From contig NC_056550.1 in assembly GCF_910596095.1 (NCBI RefSeq), positions 16,400,501-16,464,500 on the forward strand: DNA of 64,000 bases, given 5' to 3'. Shown one piece after another: positions 24,321 through 36,600 of the stretch. This DNA is from Thunnus maccoyii (Eukaryota > Chordata > Actinopteri > Scombriformes > Scombridae). The notes beneath the pieces are model-generated. The model had not been told where the DNA came from and did no database searches. It saw only the letters and a list, made by a program, of their open reading frames with translations. Every line of letters starts with the position of its first letter. Position 1 is the stretch's first letter. A program made the translations under genes and the position numbers.

Positions 24321-24534
24321 GCAGCAAAGCCGACAGCTGGGCTGGATGATGAAGCCTACTTACTTCCTGGAGGCTTGGCATTTAAAAACTGTACATTTAT
24401 CACAGGTGTTGCACTAGACCGAAGTTATGTTACCTTTCATTTAACATTTCGCCAGATTATTTATTGATTTTCTGAGAAACTTGTCTTTTATGCAGTACAA
24501 GAAATGTATTAATGTACATATTTGAGTTTTCATT

Positions 24535-24540
24535 AATAAA
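24535..24540 (+). terminator. npb: npb poly(A) signal
   Basis: AATAAA 215 bases after the npb stop codon, the first canonical signal downstream. Confidence 0.5.
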
Positions 24541-25755
24541 TGAATCATATTGCAATCCCTTGTTGAAATTATTGAATACAAAACACACTGCAGTGCTTTT
24601 TCTTCAACACTGGAGATGACCAAATCACACGCTGCATTTTATTTTCTAGCTGTGGTGCCACCATCACATATAAAAGGGCAGATGGTATTTAGCACTGGAG
24701 ACTTTTATAGGGATGTTAAACAAAGCAAGTTGGTAGGCTGGAGCATGTGCACAAAAAGGTGATATTTATTACCAAAAATATTAAACAGAAGCAAAAATGA
24801 ACCACGGGAAATTCAACAAATACCTTGAGCTGAAACAAAGAACAAACAAATGAAATCTGCATCCTCACAGCAAGCTGCCACTTACTCTCTTCCCTACTCC
24901 ATTCAATAAACTGGCCCTTTACCTTCTCAGTCTCACCTAACTGGAACATACCATCTACTCAGGTGACCACAGTGTGAGCTAGACTGATACCAAGCTTTCC
25001 AAACATATAGAACAACACTGATGTAGGATTTCGCTGTTACTGCTGGCAATCACAATTTCCTGTGGTCACACATGCACAGCCATGAGTGCACCAAATTATA
25101 TAGAATGTCATTTACCACATAATAGTGTTATCCATTCTACCTCAACTTGACAGAGCCTAGTGACTCACTGTTTAGTGCAGCTAATAATGCACACCTGTTG
25201 TCACTATCACTGATTAAGCTGACAATCTGCCCTACCATCACAGCTCTCAAAAAGAAGCACAACAGGACTGAAGCCCTTCAACAAAACAAAACATTGTGAA
25301 ACAGAAACTACTTAAATTAAACCCAAATTCCATTATTTGTGTAATGTGACTGATAAATTAACAGAAACACAGGACTGAAATTAGTGATTTAACACAAAAA
25401 CATAAGTAATGTTGGGAATCAGGGCTTAGTGAAAAGGGAGAAGAGCAACCTTTTTACACAAGCAAACATAAATTTGTCAAAGACAAACAACTTGCACAAA
25501 CATTGTAATAATAAATGCAGTTATTGGTGATTTAGAGGCATTAAAATGTGCCAAAACATGACTTTATCAAGAGACACACTGACTAAAAATTGTTGCATTT
25601 CCCCAAGTTACAGTGATCCAAGGTTATAATTGCATGGTGTGCAAATGAGGGAGACAAACATATCCTGCATAGGTAACTGTTATTTTAAGGGGAAGAAAAC
25701 CTACAGTAATCAATAAACCACATTAAAAAGACCAGGCATGCAAATCCATAAATAT
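24541..25755. other. Convergent spacer between npb and gnav1
   Basis: The two genes end toward each other across this AT-rich DNA. No coding exon, RNA gene or recognisable mobile element was found. Confidence 0.45.
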
Positions 25756-25761
25756 TTTATT
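25756..25761 (-). terminator. gnav1 poly(A) signal
   Basis: AATAAA on the minus strand about 165 bases beyond the stop codon, implying a short 3' UTR of roughly 180-190 bases. Confidence 0.5.
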
Positions 25762-25926
25762 TAAAATGTTTTAAAATAAAATGGGATGAGTGTAGCACCA
25801 ATAATATTATCTTTACCATATTAGCCACTTAAATAAGTTAATTTAAAATGAGGGAAACAACTGTAATGAAGTTAAAAATTTTAGTGCTGAATTACCTAAA
25901 ACACACTAAGAATTATCAGAGAACTT

Positions 25927-27568
25927 TTATAGCAGCTGGACAGCTGCTAGGTTCTCCTTGATAATCTGATCAATGACCATTTGGAAGACCACCTGTATGT
26001 TGGTGGTGTCTGTGGCAGTAGTGAAGTGGTGGAACATGGGATGGTCTGGTCTGCTGTTACATGCTGAAAACATGGCAGTGATGAAGTGGGCCGCAGCATC
26101 CACATCACCATCTGGACCTGGATATCGTTGAAGGTAGACAGAAAAAGATACATTCAGAGACATCTGTATGGTGCCAGTTCAACAGCAGTCCAAACTATAT
26201 TGAGTCGGCCTCATTCATTAAATATGAATAAAATGACGCACTTGCTTCTGGAGATAATCTGTAAACAGGATTTCCTTCCCAAACCCCAATTACACACATG
26301 AGAACATTATACACTGACATTGAGAGATTGCTTCTCAGTTGTGCCTGAAATATGTATGACAATGATTCAGCCAGAGTCAATGATATACACATAAACGGAG
26401 GACTGTATGTGAATATTGTGGAAATCTCTGCCCAGGAGGAATTTTGATTACCCAGTGGACTGGAAGGATGCAGAGACCCATCCAGCAAAACAACAAAAAA
26501 CATACATATTTAAACAATTCCTTGTGGATTTGAAGAAATCCAAGTTCGAAGTTAAGTGTCAACTCTTCAGTAGTAAGAGTTGGAGTATCCCACATCAGCA
26601 GTATATATTTTATGTCAGAGTTCTCAGTTTTGGGGTCAGGAAGTAACATTGTGGCAGTTGCTATGTACTGTAGAGAGAGTCAAGGGAGAGTTTCAAGACT
26701 GTCAGATTGATATTTGATGCATTTTTCCATTATAGATTAAATAGCTTGATATGTATGATCCTTGCTTTATTTCCTATTTGGAAGTCAGTCATTCACAAGA
26801 AAAAAAAACAAGAAATAATGCAAAAGTATGCTTTACTCAGATGAACCTGACATCATACAAACATACTTACACAAGTAAAATTTAATGTACAAAATGTCTC
26901 TCCAGCATACCTTCATAACTAGAAAGATAAAATCTCAAGTGTCTTCCAGAGTGAAGGATCTTTTCCCGGAAAAGGTCAGTTTTGTTCATGAACAGGATCT
27001 GTAGGAGAGGGATAGCATGAGAAATAGAAAAAATAATAAATATAGCAGGGACAATATTCAAATAACCCTCCAGTTGATCAAATGCATCAAGTCCTCAACA
27101 CTTTAGGAAACACACAAAACTCTGTATTTACAGTAAGTGCTTCATCTACCAGAGGCCAAACACAATTTTACCCTGAAATATTGTGTTTGAAAAACATTTT
27201 CTTACTACATCTGTATAAAAACTATAATGGCAGTCATCCTGGTCCAGAGCTAACACTTACAGCATCCTAACATCCTCTGAAAATTAAGATATTTTACATC
27301 TCTCTTCTCACAGGGCACATACAACATACAGCGAGTATGCTGCTCTGCAAGGAGCCATCAACTAGAACTGCACATCTCTAGAGCCAAAACACTTGATTCA
27401 CTGCATATATATCACCGTGGTTCAGTCTATATGCTATAAACATAGTCATTACCGGCACCAAAGCACTGACAGGTCAGTATTAGCATATTTAAAACATTAT
27501 TCTAAAGTCTGCTAATGGCTTAATGATACCTTTAGCAGAGGTTTTACAGAAAGGGACACCCTGTAAAA

Positions 27569-27599
<31 letters not shown>

Positions 27600-30500
27600 T
27601 GCTAATATATTTTGGTGCAGTCTGTCACCTAGTGCTGCTGACTTTTCCATTTTTGTAGATATTCGTGGCTGTAAAATAAACCTGCTCCTAAATGCTTTGA
27701 GTTAATCAAATAGAGATGTGAATGCTAGTGACCAAACAAGTGAGTCATTCATGCTCATATAAATAATCCCATAAATTTGATTGTGAAAGAAATCAAACAA
27801 ATTCATCACAGTAGGTGGTGAACAGTGCTTCCAGCCAACACACTAAACAGAAATCCCATATTCTACATCTCAATTAGATGCAATTTGTATGCTAATTATG
27901 TATGTCAGACACAATCATAGCAAGACTGTGCCCTATCTGCCTAGCATGAATGCTTACCAAAAAGGCACTTTAGTCCCCCCCAAACACACACACACACACA
28001 CATTACAATGAGTTTCAAACAAACATGGCAGACAGATGCCTTAAAAACAATACTATAAACTGATACTTTGTGTGTTCTACAATGTTAAGCACCTTTGCGT
28101 ACCATACCATACTTACCAGTGAGGTGCTCTTGAAGACTGTGTTGGTGCAGATCGATGTAAAAAGTTCAAGACTTTCCTGCAGCCGATTCTAATGAAGCAA
28201 AATATGAGAGAAGCTGAGGATATACATTAAGTTTGCACCAAATATTGTAGCTGCAAACCTTTGTGCAAATCTTCTCTATGTACTCACACATTGGAAATTA
28301 TTTGTGCAAATATTTTTCATTTGTTCACAAAATGTCAATTCAAGAATTAATTTGTTCAGATAGTTTTTTACACATTCAAACATTGGCATTCATTTGATCA
28401 AAATGTTTTACACATTCAGACATTTGAATGTATTCATACAAAATGTTTTCAGATATGGTGATACACAGCTACAATACTTATGACCCTAATTTTATTCCAT
28501 ACTAATTCAGTGAAACACAATGTCTATTCTGCTAAGTCAGGAAAACATGGCATCACATTTGATTTATTGCATGTGGCTACAATCAATCTTTATCATAACA
28601 TACCACTGAAGGGTCTTCTATTAGTGACATATCATAGCTGCTGAGGGCCACGACAAATAACACTGCCTGGATACAGTCGAAACAACTGAGCCACTTCCTC
28701 CTCTCACTCCGCTGGCCCCCGACATCGTACAACCTGTCAACACGCAGAACAAAAACCCATTTGTGCTTTACTCAACCAATGATCACAGACCATAAGTACA
28801 AGAAGAGAAGAAGACTATTTGTGCAAGCAATTAGCTTAAATCACTAATCAATCTAAAGTATAATGACATGGTGTTCTTTCTCTGCTGGGCTCAAGTATAC
28901 TAAACTCCAGAGATTTGTCACAATTATTAAGTTGTAAAAAAGTAGAAAGGAATAATGTAATATAATTGATTTAAGTACAAATATTCTTTGTGAGTTGACA
29001 ATTTAAAATATATTCCCTCACTAATAGCTTTATTGATACTGTCTGTTGCCGTCTTACTCACAAGAAATATGGCAATATCACTGATATTAGGGAATAGCAT
29101 TACATTGGCACATTCAAACCTGTTATAAAACGTGACAAATATTGGGGCAACCTATTTCAAATTATGATTGGACACTTGGGCTTCACTAAGCCAAGGGTCT
29201 CTGTGACACAGGTAATGAGTTCCCATTTGGGCCAGACAGTCCCCAGGTGCATGATTGCAGTACTCATGTCAGAGGTAATGAAGCATTTATCCTCTGGGTC
29301 AAGAGTCAGCTGTAACAAGCTGGGGGACAATAAGCCATAACAGTGGCATTTGACAGCAGTAGTTTCTGTGGCGCAGAACAAAAGATTAACACTTATGAAC
29401 CCCCAGAGGGATTTTATATGCTCAAGGCCAGATTATCTTAACAATAATCATAGAAACTTTACACATAAGCAGACAGAGAATGTTAACTAATGCATCAAAC
29501 ATCGCAACAGGATGCAGAGTTATTATTTACATGGTCTTCAATGTTACAGAAGTTTAGCTGATTTATTGTTGTCTGTGGCATGTGCATGGAAATCTTGCTT
29601 GAATACCTTGAACCGCTTGAGACTCATTGTAGTTTTCAACACAAACTTTCTGGATGAAAAGTAAAGAGGACTTGGCACCAGTGCAGTAACCAAAAGCAAC
29701 ATGCTACATCTTTATACCTTGGCTGATTACGATGAATCAAATATTTCTGCACAGTTTCCTTTGTGTTGCCTTCATGAGCTTTGAACGTTACATTAGGCAT
29801 TGAAATTTGATAGTGGAAGACGATAATTCATGTCATGATCACACTGAGGCAAACACATCAGAGCTGCAGAGATGCAAACAAAAACATTCATAAAATTGCT
29901 CCAAAGCTGTCAAACCTAACATTTTGCAAGCTTCAGCATGTGGTTGCAATTCTAGCCTTTAAGAAGCTACAGTATATGCAATATTTATAAAGTTGTGGTC
30001 TGTATTGATCCTGTTCCTTGTGACGACCTGCAGACTGAATGCTGTCATAGCATAGTGACAGGGCACAGGGAGCATTGTGAATAGTTGCGTACTCTGAAAA
30101 ACAAAAGTTCAAAGTGGAAAAGGGGGGGTTGGGGTTTCAGATCATTACTATGCTTCCTTCGCATTTGTGTTATTATTCCTGGAATAACCAGGCAGAGTGA
30201 AGCCATCAATATTTCATGTCTGAGTCATAGCACCCAGGCAGTGAGTTCAGCTTTTGTCAGGAACCCTTCAAGAGTTAGAGATGAGGCCAAGTCTCCAGAG
30301 CCTCACTAAGCCTCACTGTGCTGCTTACAGATGCCAACATGTTAAAGTGTATTCAACAAGTCCATGAACAGGAAAAGTGGTGACAAATGAATCTTTCAAG
30401 GACCATACATCTTGATTTGCTTGTTTGACCCAGTGATTGCAACTATACTGATAATAATAACATACTGATATTATTGTCGCCCATTTTTTAAAATAACTTG

Positions 30501-33500
30501 TCTATTTATTATTGATTAAGTCCATACAATCCCTGTAACCATCAGTTTCCTTCATGAAAATCAACTTACAGAGATCTGAAATGTCTTTAAGGTAGATAAT
30601 CAATCACAGCAAACATTTAATCAGATGTACTTTCTTGTTAAGTTACATATTGTGTGCTACAAGCTGAGTCGTCAATCTCTATATATTTTTATGTATTTGA
30701 TTTATTTTTATATTTGAGTTAGTCCATTTAGTTATTGTTATTATGCTTTTGCCTTTAATTGGATTTGTTTCTTTTACCCACCTCAGTGTTTATGTATTGT
30801 GTGATTTATGTTCAGTAGCTACTGTAAAACTGTAATTTTGCTTTGGGATCAATAAAGTACTCTATTTACAAAAAATCTTAGCAAAAAAATGCAAATCAAC
30901 AATCATACAAATAAAGCTCAGACATTACACTCTACAGCCATTGTATTCTCATGCCAAGCTAATCACCAACTCATCCAAACATCACCACCAGGTTCATGGC
31001 ATGGTTGTGCATATACTAGTAGAACATGTGATAGCAGCAATTTATAACTCATCATCAAAACACTGTTCTTCAGTTCCACTCAAAAAAAAACATACAAAAT
31101 ATCTTTCTGCTGGCAACACATCTCAAGCACAAGGGTGCTAAGACAACCAACAACTATTTATTGTGAGTGCATAAAATCTACATGTTCATACATGGTAAAA
31201 GATCCTGAGTGTTGTGTGTAACTGCATACTTGTGTTTAACTGCATGCATGTGGTTTTGGTATCTTTGTATATTTGTTCATGTTGTAGTGTGTGTGTAAGC
31301 AGTGATATCTATATCCCCCTGGTCACACTCAATTATGCTTTCAGCTTTAATATATAGTTCATAATCAATGTTTCTTCATTAGAATTGGTGTTTCAAGGGA
31401 ATATGACTAACGCTTGTTTATGTAAAGGTATAAGATGCAAAGACTTCAATTGTCACTTGAGAGTAAAAGATGGTGAAATATTATTTTAATATTAAGCAAG
31501 CATCTTCAGTGAGGTAATTGCCCCTCTAACAATAAATGTAAAATATGATGCTCATTTTTCCATAATGTTGGCATCGCTGTGCAGGTTAGAGTTATCTGTG
31601 TGCAGCATTATATTATGTTTAAGCCAGTAGTGAATTTGAACACGTTTTAAGTGTCTTACCGAAAGATCATGTCATTAACTTGAAACTGTGTCTCAATGAT
31701 TCCGCAGGTCCTCACTCTCACTCTCAGAACATCTGCCTCAGTGGGGACGTAGCTGGGAGCGATGATTCGACTCATATTCTCAAAGAAACTGGAGAGAGAA
31801 GGAGACCAAGAAACATCACTAACTGATAAGAATGTCAGCTTGTGGACAGACACAAGTCTTGCTGCTTTTGTCAGATTTTATTTGGGTTACAGAAATCAAT
31901 TCAAGTTCTCATCAACTTCAGGCCAAGACAGTGGTGTTTACTAAACTACACGTTATGGCATGCTTTCAATAATATGATCTTTTTAATGGCAATGATAGTT
32001 CTTGTTTCATTCAGGCCATTAACGAACATACACACTCAGATGCCAGTTTATAATTAAGAATGCATTCAAATCCGACAACAAAGCAATAAATCTTCTTCAT
32101 AAATGGAGGCTGCAGTTTGTCCTGCTATTGTATTATACTATGTTGTGTGTCTAATATTTAATCTACCCTCACTGATATGAATCCCATCACAATGAACCAC
32201 ATTTTTGTGACAACTTGCAATATAAGCTGCACAGAGAAAATGTAGAACTATCAAGTTGTTGTAGTTCTACAGTAGTTGTTGAGTGGAGAAAGTGGACTGT
32301 CAACAGCACACTACATGACCTGGCACACTCAGAACCTTATTATGAAAATTACTACTAGAGCTACACCAGATGACACAAGCAGAGTGAACATTTTTTTTCA
32401 TGTAGCAGACCTGGCTGCAGGTCCGTGACATGTGAGCCATGTTGTTGTGCAAGTACACAATCTTTTAAACAATGGTATCATGTTGTGAGTAAATGTGTAA
32501 GTAAAATGTTTGTCAGTTCAGATATTCCATAAATAATGTAATGTAAAGATGGGTTGATCACATTACAAAGCCTTTCTAAGTTCTACCTTCAGCAGTGAAG
32601 TAAAGTTATTAAAGCAACTGTTGATTTGGGGGGATCTAAAAAGAAGAAACAGGTTGCATCAATAGTTACTTCCTGAAACTGTAAATTTCTTTTCAGCAAT
32701 ATTAACAGTTCATTTCATGCCAAATGTAATGTCTGAGAGGTCATTTTACACACTGGGATGCCTTCAGGTCTTGGGCAAGTCAAGTGTGTCACGACACAGT
32801 CTAATCCAATATTTCTGGAAGGATAAATCAATGCGGGGTCCAGCAGAATGAGAACATCGAAAGAGAGCTTGTTGAGTTTCATGTCATCCTCCAGCTCCCA
32901 ACCTTATTGAGTTCCGATAATTAAGCTGTCACATCTTCATCTTTCTCAGTCGGGCCAGCTGGAGTACATTTGAACTTGGCAGACGTCCTCCATGTTGCTT
33001 TTGAGATAAGGGCTTCTACGCAATCTGTGTATTTTGAGTACAGTAAATTCAGAGATCAAAAGTACTGAAAAGATTCCTCATTCACCTTCATTTTACAGAG
33101 GATATGAAAACCCCAACACTGGTCAGAGAATGTAATGTTGTGTTCAATTTTGTGTTGTTTGTAATTGATGTTCAAGCAATTCAGGCAGTGACTAGGTACC
33201 GAAGGCATCTTAATGTGAGCTATGCAAGTGAGTCATACAATCAATCCAATTAGCAGTAGATGCCAGCTTTAAGAGAGGTCTGACAGTTAACATTTTTAAA
33301 CCAAGGTAAGGCAACTAAGTGACAAACAGAGCACATAGTTGCTACCTTAACTGTGAATGCAATGTCTACAGCAAGTGTTATTTTGTGATTTTTCTCTCAA
33401 TCTGTTCCTCAGTTTGTTGAAAAGTCACATTTTCCTCATTTCCTCTACTTTCTAGGCAAACTTTACAATTTCTACTCCCTTATTTTCTACATTTCCCAGA

Positions 33501-35706
33501 CTGCCAGTCATAAAAAAAAGCCAATGGACCGTGCCTGAAAATGTTGCACAGCTTTCTATTTCAGAACAATTGCGAGCAAAACCTCTCCATCATTTTGATT
33601 GTGTGCTGCTATATAAACATTACTGAGTGATGCAAACGTCATCTACTACAATGGTTTTTTCCCTGTATAGTTTTTTTTCCAATTTGAGTGCAAAATAAAT
33701 GTAAATAAGTCTTGCTTTATTGAATGTGGGAATCTTAATTGAAATTCATTTTGGATAGAATGTTTTGATGTCTCAACACGATCTAACATTGGGCTTCATT
33801 TTGCAAGCTGTGTACAGAGATGAATAAAATATTCACAACAAAGACAACAAAATGGGACAAGAGACGTCCCCAGTGGCTGTTTCAAGCTATGTAATTTTTT
33901 CAGACTCCAAATTGAAGTTGGCATTAAACTAGGAGTGCAAAACAATATTGCCATTTAGTAAAATGTATTCCACACTTCAGTTAATAATACACACTTCAGC
34001 TGATGATGCAACTCACACTCAACAAATGATCTATACAGAGTAATGAATTAGGATCTCATGACACTGTACAGGCAGACTCTTTTGATGAAGGATTGAAAGG
34101 GCAAAATCGCATGGCCGAAGGATAGCAATCGGGGAAAAAACAGTACTGCCCACATAAATACTGCATGAAATGTCCCACACAAGGACAGGAGGGGGTTGAC
34201 AAACACTGGCTAATTTGAAGTGATATTTATTGGATAAAATACAGCTAAATTAAAAGCATAACGCTCCACCATAGCTACAGCTTCACATGTGTGATGCTGT
34301 TTGACTTCTTACTCAAAGAAAACAAACTCTTTAATCATGTCTGTTTCATCTGCTCCATCCACTCATTCCAATTTTCCTGGATGTCTGCAAACAGTGCTTT
34401 TTAATTTGGTCCCAATTAAGCCTCCTGTTCCACAAATGTCACAGGAATAATTTCCTGAAGAGGAGTTATTCTCAGCACTTGTTTTACTGTCGCTCTGTAT
34501 TGACAAGATGTGACGACATACTCCTTAGTGAGCAATTTCCCTTGACATTTCCATCATCAGACATAATTGGGTGGTGTTGTGCAACATAGATCACTTAAGG
34601 TCATTTTACTCACTAGAGTGCAGAGTCATTCAGCTCAAACTCGTAACCTCTGGCTACAGCTGCTCGCACTCCTTGGTCCGCCCAAAGTGCACAGAAAGCG
34701 TGAGCCACAAAAGGAAGCAGCTCCTGGTCGTCCCCCAGACACTGGCTGCAGGACAGGATGGAGCGGGCATGCATCTAAGCAGGACAATATATTGTTAGCA
34801 TGAGGTCACTCATATTATTTACAAGAACCTGTAAGTAAATGATAGGGAGACAAATGTGTGATTTAGGCCTATACTTAAGATAAAATTCACCTCTCCTCAT
34901 ATTAAAACTATGCATTAAAGATTGTGCTGCCTGGAAGTAGTAATGGATCAACATGTCTCCCCTTTCAACATTACAACTGATGATGATCACTAGTTTCTAC
35001 CAATAATCTCTACTGAGAGATTGTAAATGCTTGCTGATTTGCAGAGTATACCAGATAAAGACTGACATCTAGTGTGATAAAGAGGGGCTGCAATAAAAAA
35101 AATGTGGACAACAAAGACAAAACTGAGCAGCTGATTTGATGAAACACTTTATCTAAAACTATGTTTCCATAGAAATCTGTACAAGCTCTCCTCACCTTGT
35201 TCTTCTTGTTAGCAAGGTTTATCCTCAGCATCCCCATTCCTCGAAGAACAAACTTCATAGAGGTCAGGACGTTGTCTAGTACTGCGGGCTGTGAAGAAAA
35301 GTCAACATTTGCAAGCCGAATTGCTTTTGGCTCAGATGACTAAAATATTTTAGGGTGAAAAATAAATTATAACACTCAATTTGCATCACAACTGTCCAGT
35401 ATTGCACCTTGAAACTGATGAGCTCTTGTTTGGAGAAGCCGTGACTGTGGATTATCTTTATCTGTTTGATCAGGGTGCTCTTTCCACTCTCTGCAACTCC
35501 TGACACACAATCCGGAGAAATTCTTAAAATAAACGATATGTCAATGGTACATGATAAACCAATGCCTTTAACTTACCAAGCATGAGGATTTTCACCACAT
35601 TCATCTCAGTCCTGGCATGTTCACAAAGGTCTTGTTCTATTTTAGAGCTCTGCAGTTTAGCCTTTTTACCCTCCTCTGTGATATCCTGGTGGAGGCACAT
35701 TCCCAT
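25927..35706 (-). CDS. gnav1: Heterotrimeric G-protein alpha subunit, Gv class (gnav1-like)
   Basis: Membrane GTPase coupling receptors to effectors. Nine exons: 35706-35577, 35499-35408, 35288-35196, 34774-34614, 31788-31660, 28733-28604, 28188-28117, 26998-26911, 26117-25927. They join to 361 codons, a normal G-alpha length. The start gives Gly2 and Cys4, possible acylation sites, though the residue at position 6 is His rather than Ser/Thr. G boxes: P-loop GVAESGKST (44-52), switch I RVRTCG with catalytic Arg183 and Mg-binding Thr186, DVGGQ with Gln209, NKTD (274-277), and TTAT (331-334) instead of TCAT. The helical domain has LWADQGVRA and LNDSALY. The C-terminus AAVQLL has no Cys at -4, so it is not Gi-like and should be pertussis-toxin insensitive. 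It also does not match the Gs, Gq or G12 tails. Gv is the known fifth class kept in fishes. Symbol by elimination; a very divergent Gi/z relative is the alternative. Confidence 0.8.
27565..27600. repeat. A-run plus (AT)n microsatellite
   Basis: Thirteen A residues followed by uninterrupted AT dinucleotides to 27600, in the last-but-one long intron of gnav1. Confidence 0.9.
27983..28003. repeat. (CA)n microsatellite
   Basis: Short uninterrupted CA tract following a C run, in a gnav1 intron. Confidence 0.85.
30780..30870 (+). repeat. Retroposon 3'-end-like fragment
   Basis: Contains ACTGTAATTTTGCTTTGGGATCAATAAAGTA, written here as ACTGTAATTTTGC then TTTGGGATCAATAAAGTA. This is the usual 3' terminus of fish LINE or SINE copies that end in 'gggatcaataaagta' plus a short tail. 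It lies in a gnav1 intron and shows no coding part. Confidence 0.4.
31789..34613. other. gnav1 intron 4, nothing recognised
   Basis: A 2.8 kb AT-rich intron between helical-domain and switch-I exons. Open frames are short and unsupported, and no repeat family was identified. The neighbouring 2.9 kb intron (28734-31659) is similar apart from the retroposon-like tail near 30780. Confidence 0.4.
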
Positions 35707-36258
35707 GCAGACCTAAGGCAGAATGCACGGTTTTCACATGCAACCTGAATGAAACTTTGGGCCTATAAAACATTAACTGCAATAATAACTTAAGGATAAT
35801 AATTTTCTATAACCTATGGGAAAGTATACTATTTCATGTATTATTTGAGTTATTTAAAATACAAAAAAATGACAAGGAAAACATTTGCAGATGAACATTA
35901 AAAAATGAACACATTCCCTTAAGCATTAAGAAAATATTTTTGGTACTCAAAAATAATGTAATCTAGTTGTCTGATAGCCATTTTTATATTCTATCTATCT
36001 GAAGCAGGCTACTGTAGACAATATGGTCTGTATTTATCTCCCATGAAGATAAGCCAATTGATAAATGTAAATACTTAGGAAAAATGTCCATCACGTTTTA
36101 AAATTACAACAGTCCCAACACCAGTTTCAAATATGAAAAAGCAGCAAATCATCAGATCCGAGAAACCATACAGTTGAATTTGATTTTTTTTTTCTTTTTA
36201 CTATGACTTAAATAATTATTCTTTTAATCAAATAAGACCATATGACGACAAAAGGTTG

Positions 36259-36281
36259 CTTTTTTTTTTTTTTTTTTTTTT
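36259..36281. repeat. Poly(T) tract
   Basis: Run of 23 T residues upstream of the gnav1 coding exons, possibly the poly(A) tail of a minus-strand retroposon. No body was recognised. Confidence 0.6.
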
Positions 36282-36399
36282 CAAAACTGCGGCAAAAAAA
36301 TCCAAATGAGCATGAACCTCTCACACAACCCTGCCAAGATTTCATCTTTTTGTTTTTTGTTTTTTTTTGAGGAGATTAAAAATTCAACAGCTGAATGAA

Positions 36400-36600
36400 C
36401 GTATACCTGCAGTGGGGCTGGCAGTACATTTAGACAACAAAACATCACTTTGCTTTTGCTCTGCACGCCGCTGTATCGTTTGACTCACAGTCCAAACCGC
36501 AAACAAGTCCGAGGAAGAATTTTAGCAAGACAGGGAAGAGCTACTTAGGCTAATTAGGGGCACGTGCGCACGGCCTTACTTGTCTTTAAAACTCAGAGCT
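36400..36600 (-). promoter_or_regulatory. Probable gnav1 5' noncoding exon and promoter
   Basis: The coding exon begins after an acceptor (CCTTAG) only eight bases before the start codon, so an upstream noncoding exon is needed. At 36408 the minus strand has a good donor (CACTGCAG then GTATAC). The DNA just upstream is less AT-rich and includes CACGTG at 36562-36567, an E-box. Position is inferred only. Confidence 0.35.

Noticed and set aside
29157-29381. 74-codon minus-strand frame within a gnav1 intron
   Set aside because: It lies between two exons that already join in phase and shows no known domain.
34567-34803. Plus-strand frames at 34567-34803
   Set aside because: They are antisense shadows of gnav1 exon 4, whose minus-strand frame matches the G-alpha helical domain.
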